Source: Copromyces sp. CBS 386.78 (taxonomy: Eukaryota > Ascomycota > Sordariomycetes > Sordariales > Sordariaceae). From it: a stretch of DNA of 64,000 nt. Shown here piece after piece: positions 36,901-49,306 of the stretch. The notes beneath the pieces are model-generated. The model did no database searches. It was not told where the DNA came from and saw nothing but the letters and a program-made list of their open reading frames with translations. The number at the start of each line of letters is the position of its first letter. The stretch's first letter is position 1. The DNA is taken from NCBI GenBank assembly GCA_030685235.1, contig MU839098.1, positions 62,001 to 126,000 on the forward strand, given 5' to 3'. The position numbers were made by a program, and so were the translations under genes.

Positions 36901-38200
36901 CTTCTTTCTCTAGTATGTCGCCGTCGGGTTCAAACAGTTGCCAGTGTGCTGTCCACCTCTTTCGACGGCAGCAGCAAGAAAGAAGGGCCGGCGAGCCTCG
37001 TGGCCGCTCAGTGTTCGATCACACCTCGAGTGCATACATGGTGGCCCTGCATCGATGGACGTCTTCTGCAGACCACTCACTTGACCTGGCGTGCGGGCGC
37101 CTCTCTGCCCAGGGCACGCTAAGCTAGGCTTGTGTATGGTCGCCACTGCATGGCCCTGTCATTCCCCGCCGTCATTTCATTAAGCTACCTGCCTTAACAT
37201 GGCCCGCCCCTCCAAGACCTGCCGACCTCTACCTTACCTCAACTCACTTCGACTCCGTTCCAGTTCCTGTTCCAGTTCTAGTTCGATTGAGTTGACGTCC
37301 GAATTTCGAGGTCGTTCTGCTCTTGCTCTCCATCTGGGCTTTGATTGTATGCACGTTGCACACTCGGTCTTTCCCTTGCTCAAGCGGACAAGCACAGCAC
37401 TCTCCTTTCATCTCAATCCCGCTTGACGTTCCCTCGCAACGTCCCCGTCCCCATTCCCCATTCCCCGTCTCCACTTCCACTCCCCTTCCTGTCCTCTTCG
37501 ATTCGCATCTCCTACCTCTAGTCCTTCCACTTCCCCTACCCGCCCGCCTCTTCTCCTAAAACGACTTGTTTTCTGTCTCGCGACCAAGTCCAAGTTTACC
37601 AAAAACAAAGAGACCCTTTTTTTCTAATCGCCTGTGCTGCCGCCTAGACAGTCGACACAAGCGACAGACCCCTCCAGTCAGTCCACAGTCACGGTCACAG
37701 TTCATACCACACCTGACGCACCACCATCGTCCAGCCCTGGCGCACCTTGCCGCATTCCGCGTCCATTACCGTACCTCTACTGGTCCGTTCAACCCAACTT
37801 CTCGCTTTCCCGCGCCGCTAAACCACTTCATTCCGTCTTACAACCTTTCCAGCTTGACAGCTCGAGACAACTCCCCGCAAACAACAAAAATATCCCAATA
37901 GCCATCACTGGCTCAAGAGCTGCTACGGACTCAGTATAATAGCAGAGCTTTCCGCATCACAGCGCGCCGCCTCGCATCCTGCTTCCATTCCACACGAACA
38001 GGGAACATCACTGCTGCATCCACGCCCGACGTCAAACCCATCAGCCGTGAACTCAGTTGCCCGGTCTCCACACAACCTGTTGCCCAACACGGCCCGCATC
38101 AACCCTTCAGCGACCTTCCTTCACTCGCGCATTGCCGTTAGCAACTCCATCGACGAGTATCTCGAGCGATAGCACCGAATCGATCTAAACTAAATTCACA
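33924..38200. other. gene-poor stretch and probable long GSK3 leader
   Basis: No separate gene can be supported. From about 35700 the sequence turns CA-rich and ends in a good donor (GGTAAGT at 35908), followed by 2.3 kb of CT-rich DNA up to the GSK3 ATG. This looks like a transcription start zone with a 5'-UTR intron, but that is inference. A 221-codon frame at 36457-37122 has one hydrophobic segment and otherwise no family features. Confidence 0.35.
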
Positions 38201-39705
38201 ATGGCGTCGAACCGCCCAGCGGCTTTCAACACCCTCCGGATGGGAGGTGAGCATATGGAGTGAGCGGTCGAGTTGAGAGGCAGGACCGATTGCTGACAAA
38301 GGATGTTATCCAGAAGTTATCCGTGAGAAGGTACAGGACGGCGTCACAGGAGAGACCCGAGAGATCCAGTACACCCAATGCAAGATTGTCGGCAATGGCT
38401 CGTTTGGTGTCGTCTTTCAGACCAAGCTGTCACCTTCCAATGAAGATGCCGCCATCAAGCGTGTTCTCCAGGACAAGCGCTTCAAGGTCGGTGCAGCCCG
38501 CATTGGACATGTCTCGAGGTCTATGAAACTGACAGGCACATAGAACCGCGAACTTCAAATCATGCGGATTGTTCGCCACCCCAACATTGTCCAGCTCAAG
38601 GCCTTCTACTACTCGAATGGCGAACGCGTAAGTCCCCAACGCATTGGAGCTCGTGACCATGCTTCATACTTATTATTTCTTGTAGAAAGATGAGGTGTAC
38701 CTCAACCTGGTGCAAGAATTTGTCCCAGAGACCGTTTACCGAGCGTCGAGATTCTTCAACAAGATGAAGACCACTATGCCGATCTTGGAAGTCAAGCTTT
38801 ATACCTACCAGCTATTCAGAGCTCTGGCATATATCCACTCGCAAGGAATCTGCCATCGCGATATCAAGCCGCAGAACCTTTTGCTCGACCCGACTACCGG
38901 TGTACTCAAGCTGTGCGACTTTGGCAGCGCAAAGATCCTGGTGGAGAACGAGCCCAATGTGTCCTATATTTGCTCGCGGTATTACCGGGCTCCTGAATTG
39001 ATCTTCGGTGCTACCAATTACACAACCAAGATCGGTAAGTTCTGGGGGGAGCACCAGCCCCGTTGTACATGTCTCAGACCACTGGCTAACCTTGTTACGC
39101 AGATGTCTGGTCTACTGGCTGCGTAATGGCCGAGCTCATGCTCGGACAGCCCCTCTTCCCTGGAGAGTCTGGCATCGACCAGCTCGTCGAGATCATCAAG
39201 GTTCTCGGAACACCTACTCGGGAGCAAATTCGAACCATGAACCCGAACTACATGGAACACAAGTTTCCTCAGATCAAGCCTCATCCGTTCAGCAAGGTTT
39301 TCAAGAAGGCCGACGCTGATGCTATCGACCTCATCGCCCGCCTTCTTGAGTATACCCCCACCGAGCGTCTAGCGGCGGTCGACGCCATGGTCCATCCCTT
39401 CTTCGATGAACTCCGGGACCCCAGCACCAGACTTCCCGACTCGAGGCACAACTCTGGAACCGTCAGGGATCTGCCACCGCTCTTCGACTTCACCCGTCAT
39501 GGTATGTACTTTCTCGCGTATCGTCTTATTTTGAAGAAAATCGAGGAACTGACGCTTTCATCCCTTTACAGAGCTATCCATCGCCCCTCAGCTCAACCAC
39601 AAGCTTGTTCCTCCCTACATGAGGGCGGTTCTTGCGTCGAGAGGACTCGATATCGACAACTTCACTCCTATGAACAAGTCGGAGATGATGGCGAAATTAG
39701 ATTGA
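38201..39705 (+). CDS. gsk3: glycogen synthase kinase 3 (GSK3) family protein kinase
   Basis: A CMGC Ser/Thr kinase of the GSK3/shaggy family, involved in growth and stress signalling. Exons 38201-38246, 38314-38486, 38544-38627, 38686-39034, 39103-39501 and 39572-39705 give 394 residues, a normal fungal length. Seen: glycine loop [10 protein letters not shown] (about 41-50), ATP lysine in AAIKR (K64), catalytic HRDIKPQN (158-165), DFGSA (179-183), and the activation-loop [12 protein letters not shown] with the family's phospho-tyrosine (Y195). The FVPETVYR block is GSK3-specific. All five introns are 57-70 nt with consensus ends and join in frame. The ATG at 38201 is preceded by CACA and by a long leader without a competing in-frame kinase start. 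Confidence 0.97.
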
Positions 39706-41486
39706 AGCTAATCCTGTTTCGATACTCAATATCGCCAATCCATTCCCGAAATATGAATGTGGACGATTGGCGCTGTGTTTTCCGATCAGCAGAGCGTTGC
39801 CTAAGATTTCGAAGCAAGCGGTTTGACTCGCCGATCCGACTATGACCCAAAACCGAAAACCAGATATTTCTGCGTCCACCCGGACGAGACGCAAACGATT
39901 TCATGATCCGACACACAGATACCCCTCGTCACAGGTGCGCTGAAATAATCGTGCAAAAATTCGTGCCGGCCTCGAGGACGAGAAGAGCCCGGGGCAGCCA
40001 GGGACGTCCACGAGCAACTTCTTTCAGCGAAAGGGACTGGTTCACAATTCGCTTGGTTTCATGGGAGGGTCCTCTCGAGAAATATCATCGACGACACGTT
40101 TTTTAGATTTCTTATTTTTCTGCATGACTGGGATGGCTTTTGCTTATTCTTGCCTCAGACCTTTCGTTCGGCAGGGGCGCTCTTTATTCCCGTGGCAGGC
40201 GTCCACAAGATGGAAGGCGGAAGGCGGTAGGCTGGGAAGGCTTTGTTTGCTTCGTGCGCCCTCTTCGGACACTGGCCACTCGCCTGGTTGTTTTGGGTTC
40301 TGATGGAAGGATGGAAAGAAAGATGGGCGGCATCAATGATGTGATGGATTATGGCATATAGGTTAACAGTGTTGGAGTGGGTGATAACCTACGGAGTGAT
40401 GAATGGAGGTGGGCTTTGGCTTTCGATGTTGTAAGCTTTGCCTGCTATAACGAGTGTCAGCGAGGTTATGAGAAGGATGGGTGGTACCACTTTGCGTGTC
40501 TCTTGTGTGTCTCTGTGCTTGTCTCATGTGCCTGTGTCCTCAAGGTGGGCTGCTGAGGGGGGTCCCAATCGGTCTTGAGGGCGTGAACGATTTACGAGGA
40601 GTACAACGGATTAGTGGCTCGCATCAATGGACGACAGGGAAAAACTGGATGGATAGATAGTTGGATGGCAACCGGCGTGTTACGGTTTCGGCTCAGGTCC
40701 ATGGTGTTGTTTACCTCTAGGAAAAAGGGTAGACGGTAAAAGCAGTGGGGTTCATACTCCGGTTCAACTTTCTGTTGATCACCATCTTTCTCTTGTAGGC
40801 CATTTTGTTGCTTTGGTATTATTAGGGATCATATAAAATATAAGAGATTTCTTATGAATTCCCCTAGCTTGACTGTTGGATTTGCTTCGAGCTCCGCGGG
40901 AGTCCCGTTGTCTACATGGTAAGCTCTCGAAAGTGGTAGATGTTGTACATGACTGTGACCCTATGCGAATATAGGCAACACTGGGCATGTTGAGATGTCA
41001 TCTGTAAACTAGGGCTGATTCGACAACCTCATAATCGCCGGACTTCACTGATATGTCAATGATTTTGTAGTCTTCTTTCCAAGATGCATAATGACCTCCC
41101 CGCTCGAATCTTGAATGCCTATCAAGCACCTCTGCTCTGGAAGCTCTACGACTGAACCGTGGAGCATGAGATCATTCGCACTTACTTGTACACTACATAA
41201 CATGGCCCGTGCACTAAAAGCTTAGATTCCAGAACACCACCAATCGCGTCGGTGCAGGCCCAAGTTTCAAAGCATCCCTTCCCCGTAGCGTTTCATTCTA
41301 TCAATTAATCCAAGCCTGCCAGCCGCCAACCACCAGCCGTGTTTGAACTTATTCGTCGTCACGTAACGACCAAAACATCCACCATAACCGTTGCCAGGAT
41401 ACTTGGTTGTTCTGTCCTCTTACACTACGACTTTCTTCCTTTCAGATACGCCTTGGTTTTATTTGATTTACCAGATTTCACTCACC
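39706..41486. other. intergenic between gsk3 and cbp80
   Basis: Contains the gsk3 3' flank (TG- and GGATGG-rich patches) and the cbp80 promoter. No gene seen in 1.8 kb. Confidence 0.45.
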
Positions 41487-44264
41487 ATGGCCGACTACGA
41501 TCGCAGAGGTGGCGGTGGTTACAACCCCAAGAAGCGTCGCTATCGTGGTAAGTACAATCCCCGGCCGCTTTCCTAAACTTATAATCACGTTCGTCTCAGC
41601 CTCGCCCCATTATGCTTAGCTTGTTGTTCATTTATTGTCAGACCATTGGAAACGTGACGCCATAGTTGAATAGTTTCTAACTAACGACGCGTTTGAACCC
41701 AACTAGACGATGACGAGGGCGACCGTCGCGGCGGCCCGCGAAGACGCTTCGATGCTCCTCCCCACGTCCGCGTTCGAAAGCAGCTGCTCGCCATCGCCGA
41801 GAACCCCATGCGCCCCTGGCACGAGGAGGTTCAATCGATTGCCAACCTGTTTACCGACAACTGGGAGGACGAGCTGCTCCGAACCAACTTTGTCGACCTC
41901 ATCCTTCAGCTCGCGGTCGAGCAACCTATGAAGACGCCGTTCCTCGCCGCCGTTGTGCTCGTCGCCAACACCAACAAGCCCCAGATCGTCGACATTCTTC
42001 TCGCCAAGCTTACAAGTACCCTCGAAACTAAGATTGCCGAGGGCGATTGGCGGGATGTGAAGCTCTATCTGAAGCTTGCGGGCTGCTTGCAGAGCTGTCT
42101 GGAGGGTGATGGTGTCTTCCCTGTGTTGGAGGACTTGTTCAGCCGCGCTGTGGACTTGCAGACTGCCAGTTCCGAGGATGTGAGCTTTCCTGCTTGGTTT
42201 GGAATGGATTCCGGGGTTGATAGGATAACTGACAAGCGTGTTGTAACAGACAATTGGTACCGAGCTTGTTAAGATCATCCTCCTTACCCTACCATACGTC
42301 ATGGTCACTGGGCCGACCCAGTGGCAGCAGAAGGCCGCCGATTTGATGGAGAAGACCGAGATTATCGCCGGCGAGGCACACCCGCTACAGGCCTTGATCG
42401 AGCCATACCACCCTGAGGCCGGCGACGAGAGCCCCGTTGCGTCCCAGAGTTTCATCAGCCTGCTGCAATCCCAGCTCCAGAACGAGGCCAACAATGGGTG
42501 GGCCTTGACTTGCCTCCCGAGGCCTTGGGAGCTCCCCGTCGAAGAAGTCGAGCAGCAAGAGAAGATCGCCAACGCCGAGAAGCACACCCTCCCGCCAATT
42601 GCCATCCCTCAGACAGTTGTTGCTGGACCTCGGCCTCTGTTCCCAGAAATCTACTTCTCTGTATACGTCAACCAGGACGTCGAGTCCACGCCCCCTCTCA
42701 CAAATATTGCGGCCTCCCTAATTCGCGATGCTCTCATCGACACTATCAATGTCCTGAACTTCAACCGCAACGTCACTGCTCGTTTCCTCATCGAACTCGA
42801 CTGCTACTTTGCCCCCCGAACATTTGCCGCCAGAGCGACACCTTTCGATAAGATTAGAGAGATTGAGCCTCCCAAGTCCAGCTGGAAGCCAGAGGATGTC
42901 GCCGTCGACGCGGTCTTCTCGCAACTTTTCTCGTTGCCCAACCCAGAGCACAAGCTTGTTTACTACCATGCCGTCCTAACGGAGGCTTGCAAGCTGGCGC
43001 CGGCTGCTATTGCTCCTAGCTTAGGTCGTGCTATTCGTTTCCTGTTCAGGAATAGTCACCGCATGGACCTGGAGCTGTCCAACCGCTTCATGGACTGGTT
43101 CTCACACCATCTGAGCAACTTCGGTTTCACCTGGAAGTGGACCGAGTGGGTGGACAATGTTTACCTGTCCAACTTGCACCCGGACAAAGCTTTCATTATG
43201 GGAGCCATTGATAAGGAGATCCGCCTCAGTTTCGCTCAGCGTATCAAGAACACTCTTCCCGAGCCTTACCAGTCTTTGATCGGACCTGAGAAGGAGAAGG
43301 ATGTTCCTGATTTCAAGTTTGCTGATGAGAGTAAGTCGAACTGTTACCGTGTTTACTATGGGTCTATCAAATACTAACCATCACAGAAACCCCTTTTGCC
43401 GCTGAGGGTAAGGAGATTGCTGCTCTTCTCAGACGCAAGGCGCCCGAGGAAGAAATCGAGCCCGTCATCGAGCGCATCCACTCGCTCGCCCTCGACAACA
43501 GCCTCGACCCCTTGGTCGCCAGCACCGACGTCTTTGTGACCTCGGTCCTGCATGTCGGCTCCAAGTCGCTCTCTCACGTCCTCGCCGCCATCGAGCGCAC
43601 AAAGGAGCGCCTCACCGATGCCGGCGCCACCTCGGAGGCTGCCCGTACCCAGATCATCTCGTCGGTCATGGAGTACTGGTCCGCTCACCCGGGCGTCGCC
43701 ATCGCCATCATCGAGAAGCTGCTCAACTACAGCATCCTGACTCCGCAGGCCGTCATCAACTGGGCCATCACCACGTACGCGGGCGCCACCCGCGGCGAGG
43801 CCCTCGCCAGGGGTTTCGTCTACGAAATGGTCTTCAACACTGTTGTCAAGGTTACTTCCCGTCTGAGGCAGGTGCTCCAGAAGGCTACACTGCCCGAGGC
43901 CATGATCGACGACGAGACCATCGAGGCCGAGATCAACGGCATGCGCTCGCTCTTCCGCGCTATCGATGATGCCCTGGTCGCTTGGGCGACGGGGTCCAAG
44001 GACGAGATGATTGAGGCCAGCGATAGTCTGGGCGAGGGCGATGGGAACAGCGAGACGGAGAAGCTCGTCAAGAGGTGGGGCGAGCGCTGGCTGAGGGTGT
44101 TCAAGCGTAGAGCGGCGATTGAGGAGGCATTTATTGTCGAGGCCAGGAAGGAGCGGGAGAGGAAGACGGCGGCTGCTGCTGCGGAGCCTACTGCGGAAGC
44201 GCCCGCACCAGCCGACAATATGGTTGTTGATTCTGGTGATGTGGCTACTGAGGCGACTGTTTAG
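41487..44264 (+). CDS. cbp80: nuclear cap-binding complex large subunit (CBP80/NCBP1)
   Basis: CBP80 pairs with CBP20 to bind the 7-methylguanosine cap of nascent transcripts and links it to splicing and export. Exons 41487-41547, 41707-42179, 42250-43330 and 43387-44264 give 830 residues; introns are 159, 70 and 56 nt. Seen: a basic Arg/Gly head (YDRRGGGGYNPKKRRYR) like the nuclear signal of the family, then a first helical MIF4G-type domain starting around HEEVQSIANLFTDNWEDELL, then PRPLFPEIYFSVYVNQDVES and the second and third helical repeats, including DRxxMDLELSNRFMDWFSHHLSNF-like sequence. The tail is Ala/Glu-rich. The long minus-strand frames across it are shadows of its codon bias. 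Confidence 0.93.
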
Positions 44265-45065
44265 GATGTTGCGTTGCACTTAATGATAGCTTCGTATAGC
44301 AAGGGTCTTGTTTGGTAATGCAAGGCTCTCGTAAGGTTTGCAGCAATGGTCTGAAGGGTTGGTCTATTTCTCGTGCTCGTATCAATCAAAGGGCCGATTC
44401 AATTAGTTGACTAGATGGGGTTTTCATAGCGTTGGGAGGTACATAAAATAGAATGTTTAGTTCAAAAACTTGCTTGTTTCTTTGTGTTGTTAGGCTGTGA
44501 TGTTGGTTACCATCCGAGACTTGAAACTTGAAGTCGCGATCACTGGCACACAACCTTCGTCATATATACTCCGACGGGCATCAATTGTTCTCTATTGATT
44601 CGTTGATTCCATTCGATAAAACATGTCATAACCTAACCTAACCTAACGCAAATCAATGGCAACCCAAGTCATTCGTTCTCCCACCCGACACTTCGTCTTC
44701 CTAACCAAGTTCCCATAACCCTTCCATATCGATAAATATACAAACGTCCCGTCGTTCCGCTTCATCCCAACTCATCCAATTCATAATGATAACGAAGTCA
44801 AGCCTCTCACACACGAATGTGCTCCGGACACTCCAAATGTGCCCGCGATACCCATAAGCTACCTTGTTCACCCACTCACGCAACGCTAATTACCCTTGCG
44901 CCGGACTGAAGAATGTTTCGTCAGATCCGCTTCTTGGAAGGAGGTTTGTGCTGGGTTTGGTAGCAACAGGTAGCATATGTTTCCTTCCCTCCTCTGAGTC
45001 TTTTGAGTGTACCGTGCTGGTGTGTACGGTGATGATTGTGACAGTAGCACCGTAAGCCAACTAAC
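44265..45065. other. intergenic between the 3' ends of cbp80 and vps68
   Basis: Convergent 3' flanks. A short (CCTAA)3-like run occurs near 44633-44647; the unit lacks the third C of the usual fungal telomere repeat. No gene seen. Confidence 0.45.
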
Positions 45066-46183
45066 TTACAGAGCGAGGTTGTAAGAGTATTCGTCTTCCA
45101 TGTTTTGGGAGATCCAGAGGACGACCGTGCTGTTTTGAAGGGAGGTTGTTAGCATGTGTTCTTCCATAAACCATGGTTCGAGCCTCTTGTCTCATCCTTG
45201 CCCTCCCTCCACCTTCTCTCTACCCCACGAGGGACCTCTCTTCACACGCTCTTCAGTCTTCTTATCCCATCACTTCACCCTCTCTGCCCTCCTCCTCACA
45301 TCCTCTTCACCATCTCTTCACCATCACCTCGATTCTCTTACCCACCCACCCAGCCACAAGTAGTAGAAAAGAAAAGGAAAAAAGAACGAATTACTCACCT
45401 CAACCCAACCAATCCATTAGCAACCAAATTCTCCACCCCCATCCTCAACGCCGGAAAGCCCACATTCTGCACCACATATTTCAACACAAAAACCGTGACA
45501 CCACCAGCCATGCCACCCGCCAAGCTCGCAAAGCCCAAGAAAAGCACCACGCGCGCCTTCCAGGCTACTCCGCTGCCGCCGTAGGAAAAGCTCTCGGAGG
45601 ATAACCGGGCTTTCTCAACGCTGTTGATGATCAACATCCCCAAAGTCGAAAAGATGAAGGGAAGCCAGTCGATGAAGCGGATGTGGATGTCGGAGGCGTT
45701 GAGGGGGGAGTGAGACCAGACGGCGGAGTCGAGGAGGGTGTAGAAGGCTAGGGAGAACTGTTGTTATATCCTTTTGTTAGCATGATGTCTGTTTCTATGA
45801 ATGCCGGGGGCGGGAGAGGATGGGGAAAGAGGGAGGAGGAAGAGGGAGCGAGAGGGCGCATAGTTGTGAGGTGAATGGGAAGAGAAGAAGCTGTCCCGCT
45901 GGATCTTCTGCCATGACACACGAAGCGAGTGACATGGAGGGGAATCATGGCATTGCACAGCACGATCCTGACAAGCAAGATCACACCGGGCCGGCCAGGT
46001 CCGGCTCCAGCTCCAGCTCCAGCTCTCGGTCACGTCCCGGAAGAAAAGAATAGGTAGAGAAGAAAAGGAAGAAGAGAAACATACAAAAGCACCAGCAGCA
46101 TAAACCCCCGCGTTCCTAGCCCACGCGCTGTTAAGCCATTCAGGCTTGGAGAATCTGAAGAGGCGTTCTTCCGACATGGTCAT
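45066..46183 (-). CDS. vps68: Vps68, vacuolar sorting membrane protein (UPF0220/TMEM50 family)
   Basis: A small four-span membrane protein that in yeast acts with Vps55 in endosome-to-vacuole transport. Exons 46183-46085, 45757-45399 and 45129-45066 give 173 residues (171 from the second ATG at 46177). Introns are 327 nt and 269 nt, long for this window, with GTATGT and GTGAGT donors. Seen: LFRFSKPEWLNSAWARNAGV at the head, four hydrophobic spans (about 25-45, 62-82, 98-120, 140-158), DWLPFIFSTLGMLIINSV in span two, and the conserved C-terminus WISQNMEDEYSYNLAL, which lies in the last short exon. Both ATGs are in frame and I cannot choose firmly between them. Confidence 0.92.
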
Positions 46184-47625
46184 TTGTGTTCTTTGCGTAT
46201 CTTGCTCTCGTGTATGTCCGGGTTCGCTCGTGTGATTTTCGTGCTCTCGGTCGTTGTCGCGAGGCTAGTGTAGATGTAGATGTAGGTGATGTTGCGATCG
46301 CGATTCGGTCGGTGCGGTAGAGGAGTTGTGGTGGTTGTGGTGGTGGTTATCAGCTGAGACTGAGACTGAGATGCCTGTCGTCGTTCGGTGCTATCGGTCG
46401 CGGGTCGTAGAGATGACTGCGCGTGATTGCGGTCGTCGTCAATTGGTCGGTAGCCTAGCTGGCGTAAATGACAACGTTGTAGAATCCGCTGAGCTGACAA
46501 GTTGTTGCTAATGAGGCTGTTGATAGCTGAGCTTGTCGGCACGGCGCAGCTCGATCTGGAACTGCCTGGATGACGACGTCCGCACGCCGTGTGTGCCAGG
46601 CGGGCTGGCGGGCAGGTGCTCCACTGAAAGCAGGGACCCGCTGTCCAATGACTGTGGGTCAGTCGTCCCAAGGCTGCGGTATAAGCGTTTAAGTGGCACG
46701 TGACACCCTTTGTGGTGACCTCTCGAACACTGACTTGGTTGCTATTAATTTTTACAAAACAAATGTCCATGAGGAGAAAGGTGATACCTTTTACACTTTG
46801 TTGATTCTCTGCCTACCATGTCTATACCCATCCTATGTACATACAAAGCACTCCCTCTCCCGAGCACCTTCTTCGAATCCCCCCAAATAAAATGTTCCAA
46901 ACAAATCAACGCCTTCCGACTTCGATCAAAGCACACAGCCGACGTACCGACTCAAAACATGCGAGTGTGAAACTCCCCCCGCCCACGGCCAACAGCCAGC
47001 CAGCGACAACACCATGGGAAGTAAATAACCGCAGTTTCCCTCCAGAAGACAAGACAGACAGCGCGGATGCAAAAAAAAGACAGAAAGAGTTATTATGACG
47101 CTATGCGGTGTAATAGCAAACAATAGTGCAAAGCTGAAAATGTCCTTCTGCGAGGCGTCAGGCAGGCAGGTAGCAGCAATGTCCCCCCGCCCAACCAGTC
47201 GAAGTCAAATGATTCCCCTTTTAGTGTACATACAATACTCAAACTCCAGCGGTGCAACGAAATCGTCCATCGAATATCACCTCTTCTTAGCCAAGCAAAA
47301 AGAGAGATAAACGCGAGAGAACCTCCGTCTGCACCATGAAAGAACCCGATTAGACAATTAGAGACTAATCATATAGTGCGGCGATGAAAAAGTAATCGGA
47401 AGAAAGGTTCGTGACCTGCCCTTCATCATGCGATGGCCCTTGTTTCGGCCAAGAAAGGACATCTATGTGTCTCCAGGAGGCGCCAAGATATCAGATTAGG
47501 GGGAAACATTACACCATATCTGACTCCGTGCCCTGCGCATGGCGAGGCAGCGGTCTGCCGGGCCAGCTACTCAATGGTAACCAGAGAGTTGACGAGCCCG
47601 TTTAGTTGCTTCGATTTGTCCCTCT
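46184..47625. other. intergenic between vps68 and gs-1
   Basis: The vps68 promoter and leader, with GT-rich patches around 46325-46345, then the 3' flank of the gs-1-like gene. No additional gene seen. Confidence 0.45.
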
Positions 47626-49306
47626 TTAAATCTCGATATCCTTCATGTCCTCGCCGTCTTCAACTGTTGGTTGCTTGCCCTTCACCTCTGTCGCCTTTCC
47701 GTTCGCCTCGGTTTCGGGCTTCTTCTCCTTATCCTCGCTTGTCCTTTCCTTCGCGGGAGCATCCTCCTCGCCATTAACCTTGATGTCTTCTCTGCTGTGC
47801 TCTCCGCTTGTCCTCGGGGTGTTGACTTCAATCAAGTTGTCGGCCTTGGCCTCAGTAGAAGCATTGCTAGCTGTAAGAGAGGTGGAAGGAGGTGCTTCCT
47901 CAGCAACGCGCGCCAATGGGCTTGGCTTTCCATAACCTGGCCGGATGGGACTCGACATTGGCGAAGTGCCAGTGAGACGGTGTAGCGACCGGCCACGAGG
48001 CTCGTTGTGATCTGTTGGGCTTTGGTAGGGAGAGCCGGGAGTAGGGGGAGAGCGCATGCCGGAAGCCGAAGCCATGGAAGGCGCCATGGACTTGCGCTTG
48101 TTGGCTGTGCGGCCGTACTTCTGATCCATCCTCCACCTCAAAATCTCGAAGTAAGAAGGCTCAACACGGGTCGCCTTAAACTCACGCAGCTTGAGCTCGT
48201 TGGTGTCCTCATCGACGAACCACCTCCCGCTGTTGAGATCCTCCGCAACCATGGCAATGAAGTGCGCCCACGACCGGGCCACAACGTACTTTGTATCATA
48301 GTCGCGACCGAAGAGGATGATTTGACCCCAGTGGCCCCTTGGCCCAGGCGCCAAATCGACAGCCAAGTTGTTGCCGCCCCAGTCACGGACAAGGGGAATC
48401 CAGGCAGGGTGCACATAAGCCTTCTGGATCGCGAGTGGGGGGACGGATTCCTGCTTGTTGAGAAGTTCTTGTCGCCAGTTTTGGTTGCGGTTTGGGGCAT
48501 CCTTTGATGATGAGGCCTGAGCGGCAAATGCTTGAGATTGTCGCTTGACGAGCACAGGGTCCAGCATGAACTCCTGGTTTACTGTCTTCCAGTTCTCCCA
48601 CTCCTGAACCATCTCTTCGCAGTCGAGCAACATGGAGCCGAAAATAATGCCGGTGGGGAGACCACCGCGCTCCTGGCCGTCGTGAATTTGCAGCGACTGC
48701 CTGAGATCTTGGGGAAGCGTGCAATCGAGCTGGTATTCGAGTTCATTCAGATCGTTGACGGTGCAGCCCTCGCCAAGTTGGTCGAACAACTCGGGGTAGT
48801 GCTCCTCGGCCCAACTGTCAATCTTTTCCCAGGAGCTGGCAACTGGTGGAGGAGGCGGGCCGCCATTCTGGAAATTCTGCATGGGGATCTCGCCGGTCGG
48901 GCTCTGCATATCGAAGGCGTCTTGGTGGACGGACTGTCGTTGGCTCACTAACCCGGGAGAATAGGGGCCACCGTTGGCGGGACTCGGCATGGGGGATATG
49001 GCGCGTCCGCCGTATGAGGTGTCGAAGCTCATGGTAGAACCACGGCCATCTCCTTGGAGGTAGGGTGAGTTGATGTCGGCGCGCGAATCGGAGGCGGTAG
49101 TAACGCCCGCAAGACCGGAGTTCCGGTTCAATGGGACATGGCGTCCGCTTCTGTAAGGAGAGTCTATTCCGGCATCTGTCTCGCAACCATCACATGTAAG
49201 CGATCGAACGGAGTACGGGTAGGGCGAAAGAAAGGGGTGACTAACGTCGATCATAACTGGTCATAGTATGCCAGATGTCCTTGAAAAAGCTGGTAGAAGA
49301 AACCAT
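47626..49306 (-). CDS. gs-1: cell-wall assembly regulator, Knr4/Smi1 family (gs-1-like)
   Basis: Knr4/Smi1 proteins coordinate beta-1,3-glucan synthesis and the cell-integrity pathway; Neurospora gs-1 is the filamentous-fungal founder. Exons 49306-49246 and 49175-47626 (70-nt intron, GTTAGT donor, phase 1) give 536 residues. The N-terminus VSSTSFFKDIWHTMTSYDRH then AGIDSPYRSGRH is typical of the gs-1 group and fixes the start: a longer frame running into the intron (from 49254) is an artefact. A Ser/Pro/Gly-rich stretch (about 30-130) precedes the SMI1/KNR4 (SUKH) domain at about 136-345, with SWEKIDSWAEEHYPEL, LHDGQ-like LQIHDGQERGG and LAVDLAPGPRGHWGQIILFG. The tail is disordered and acidic (KEKKPETEANGK...). 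The 5' flank carries a CAA repeat. Confidence 0.95.

Noticed and set aside
36457..37122. 221-codon frame with one hydrophobic segment upstream of GSK3
   Set aside because: Composition follows the CT-rich local sequence, codon usage is not gene-like and no family is visible; more probably leader or intron.
43374..44279. 301-codon antisense frame opposite the cbp80 3' part
   Set aside because: Shadow of strong third-position bias; no domain, no leader or intron signals.
44630..44650. Run of CCTAA units resembling an interstitial telomere repeat
   Set aside because: Only three units, and the unit lacks the third C of CCCTAA; flanked by ordinary genes.
49176..49254. Alternative gs-1 start at 49254 within a longer frame
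   Set aside because: That stretch is the intron: using the ATG at 49306 with the 70-nt intron gives the conserved SFFKDIWHTMTSYDRH start.
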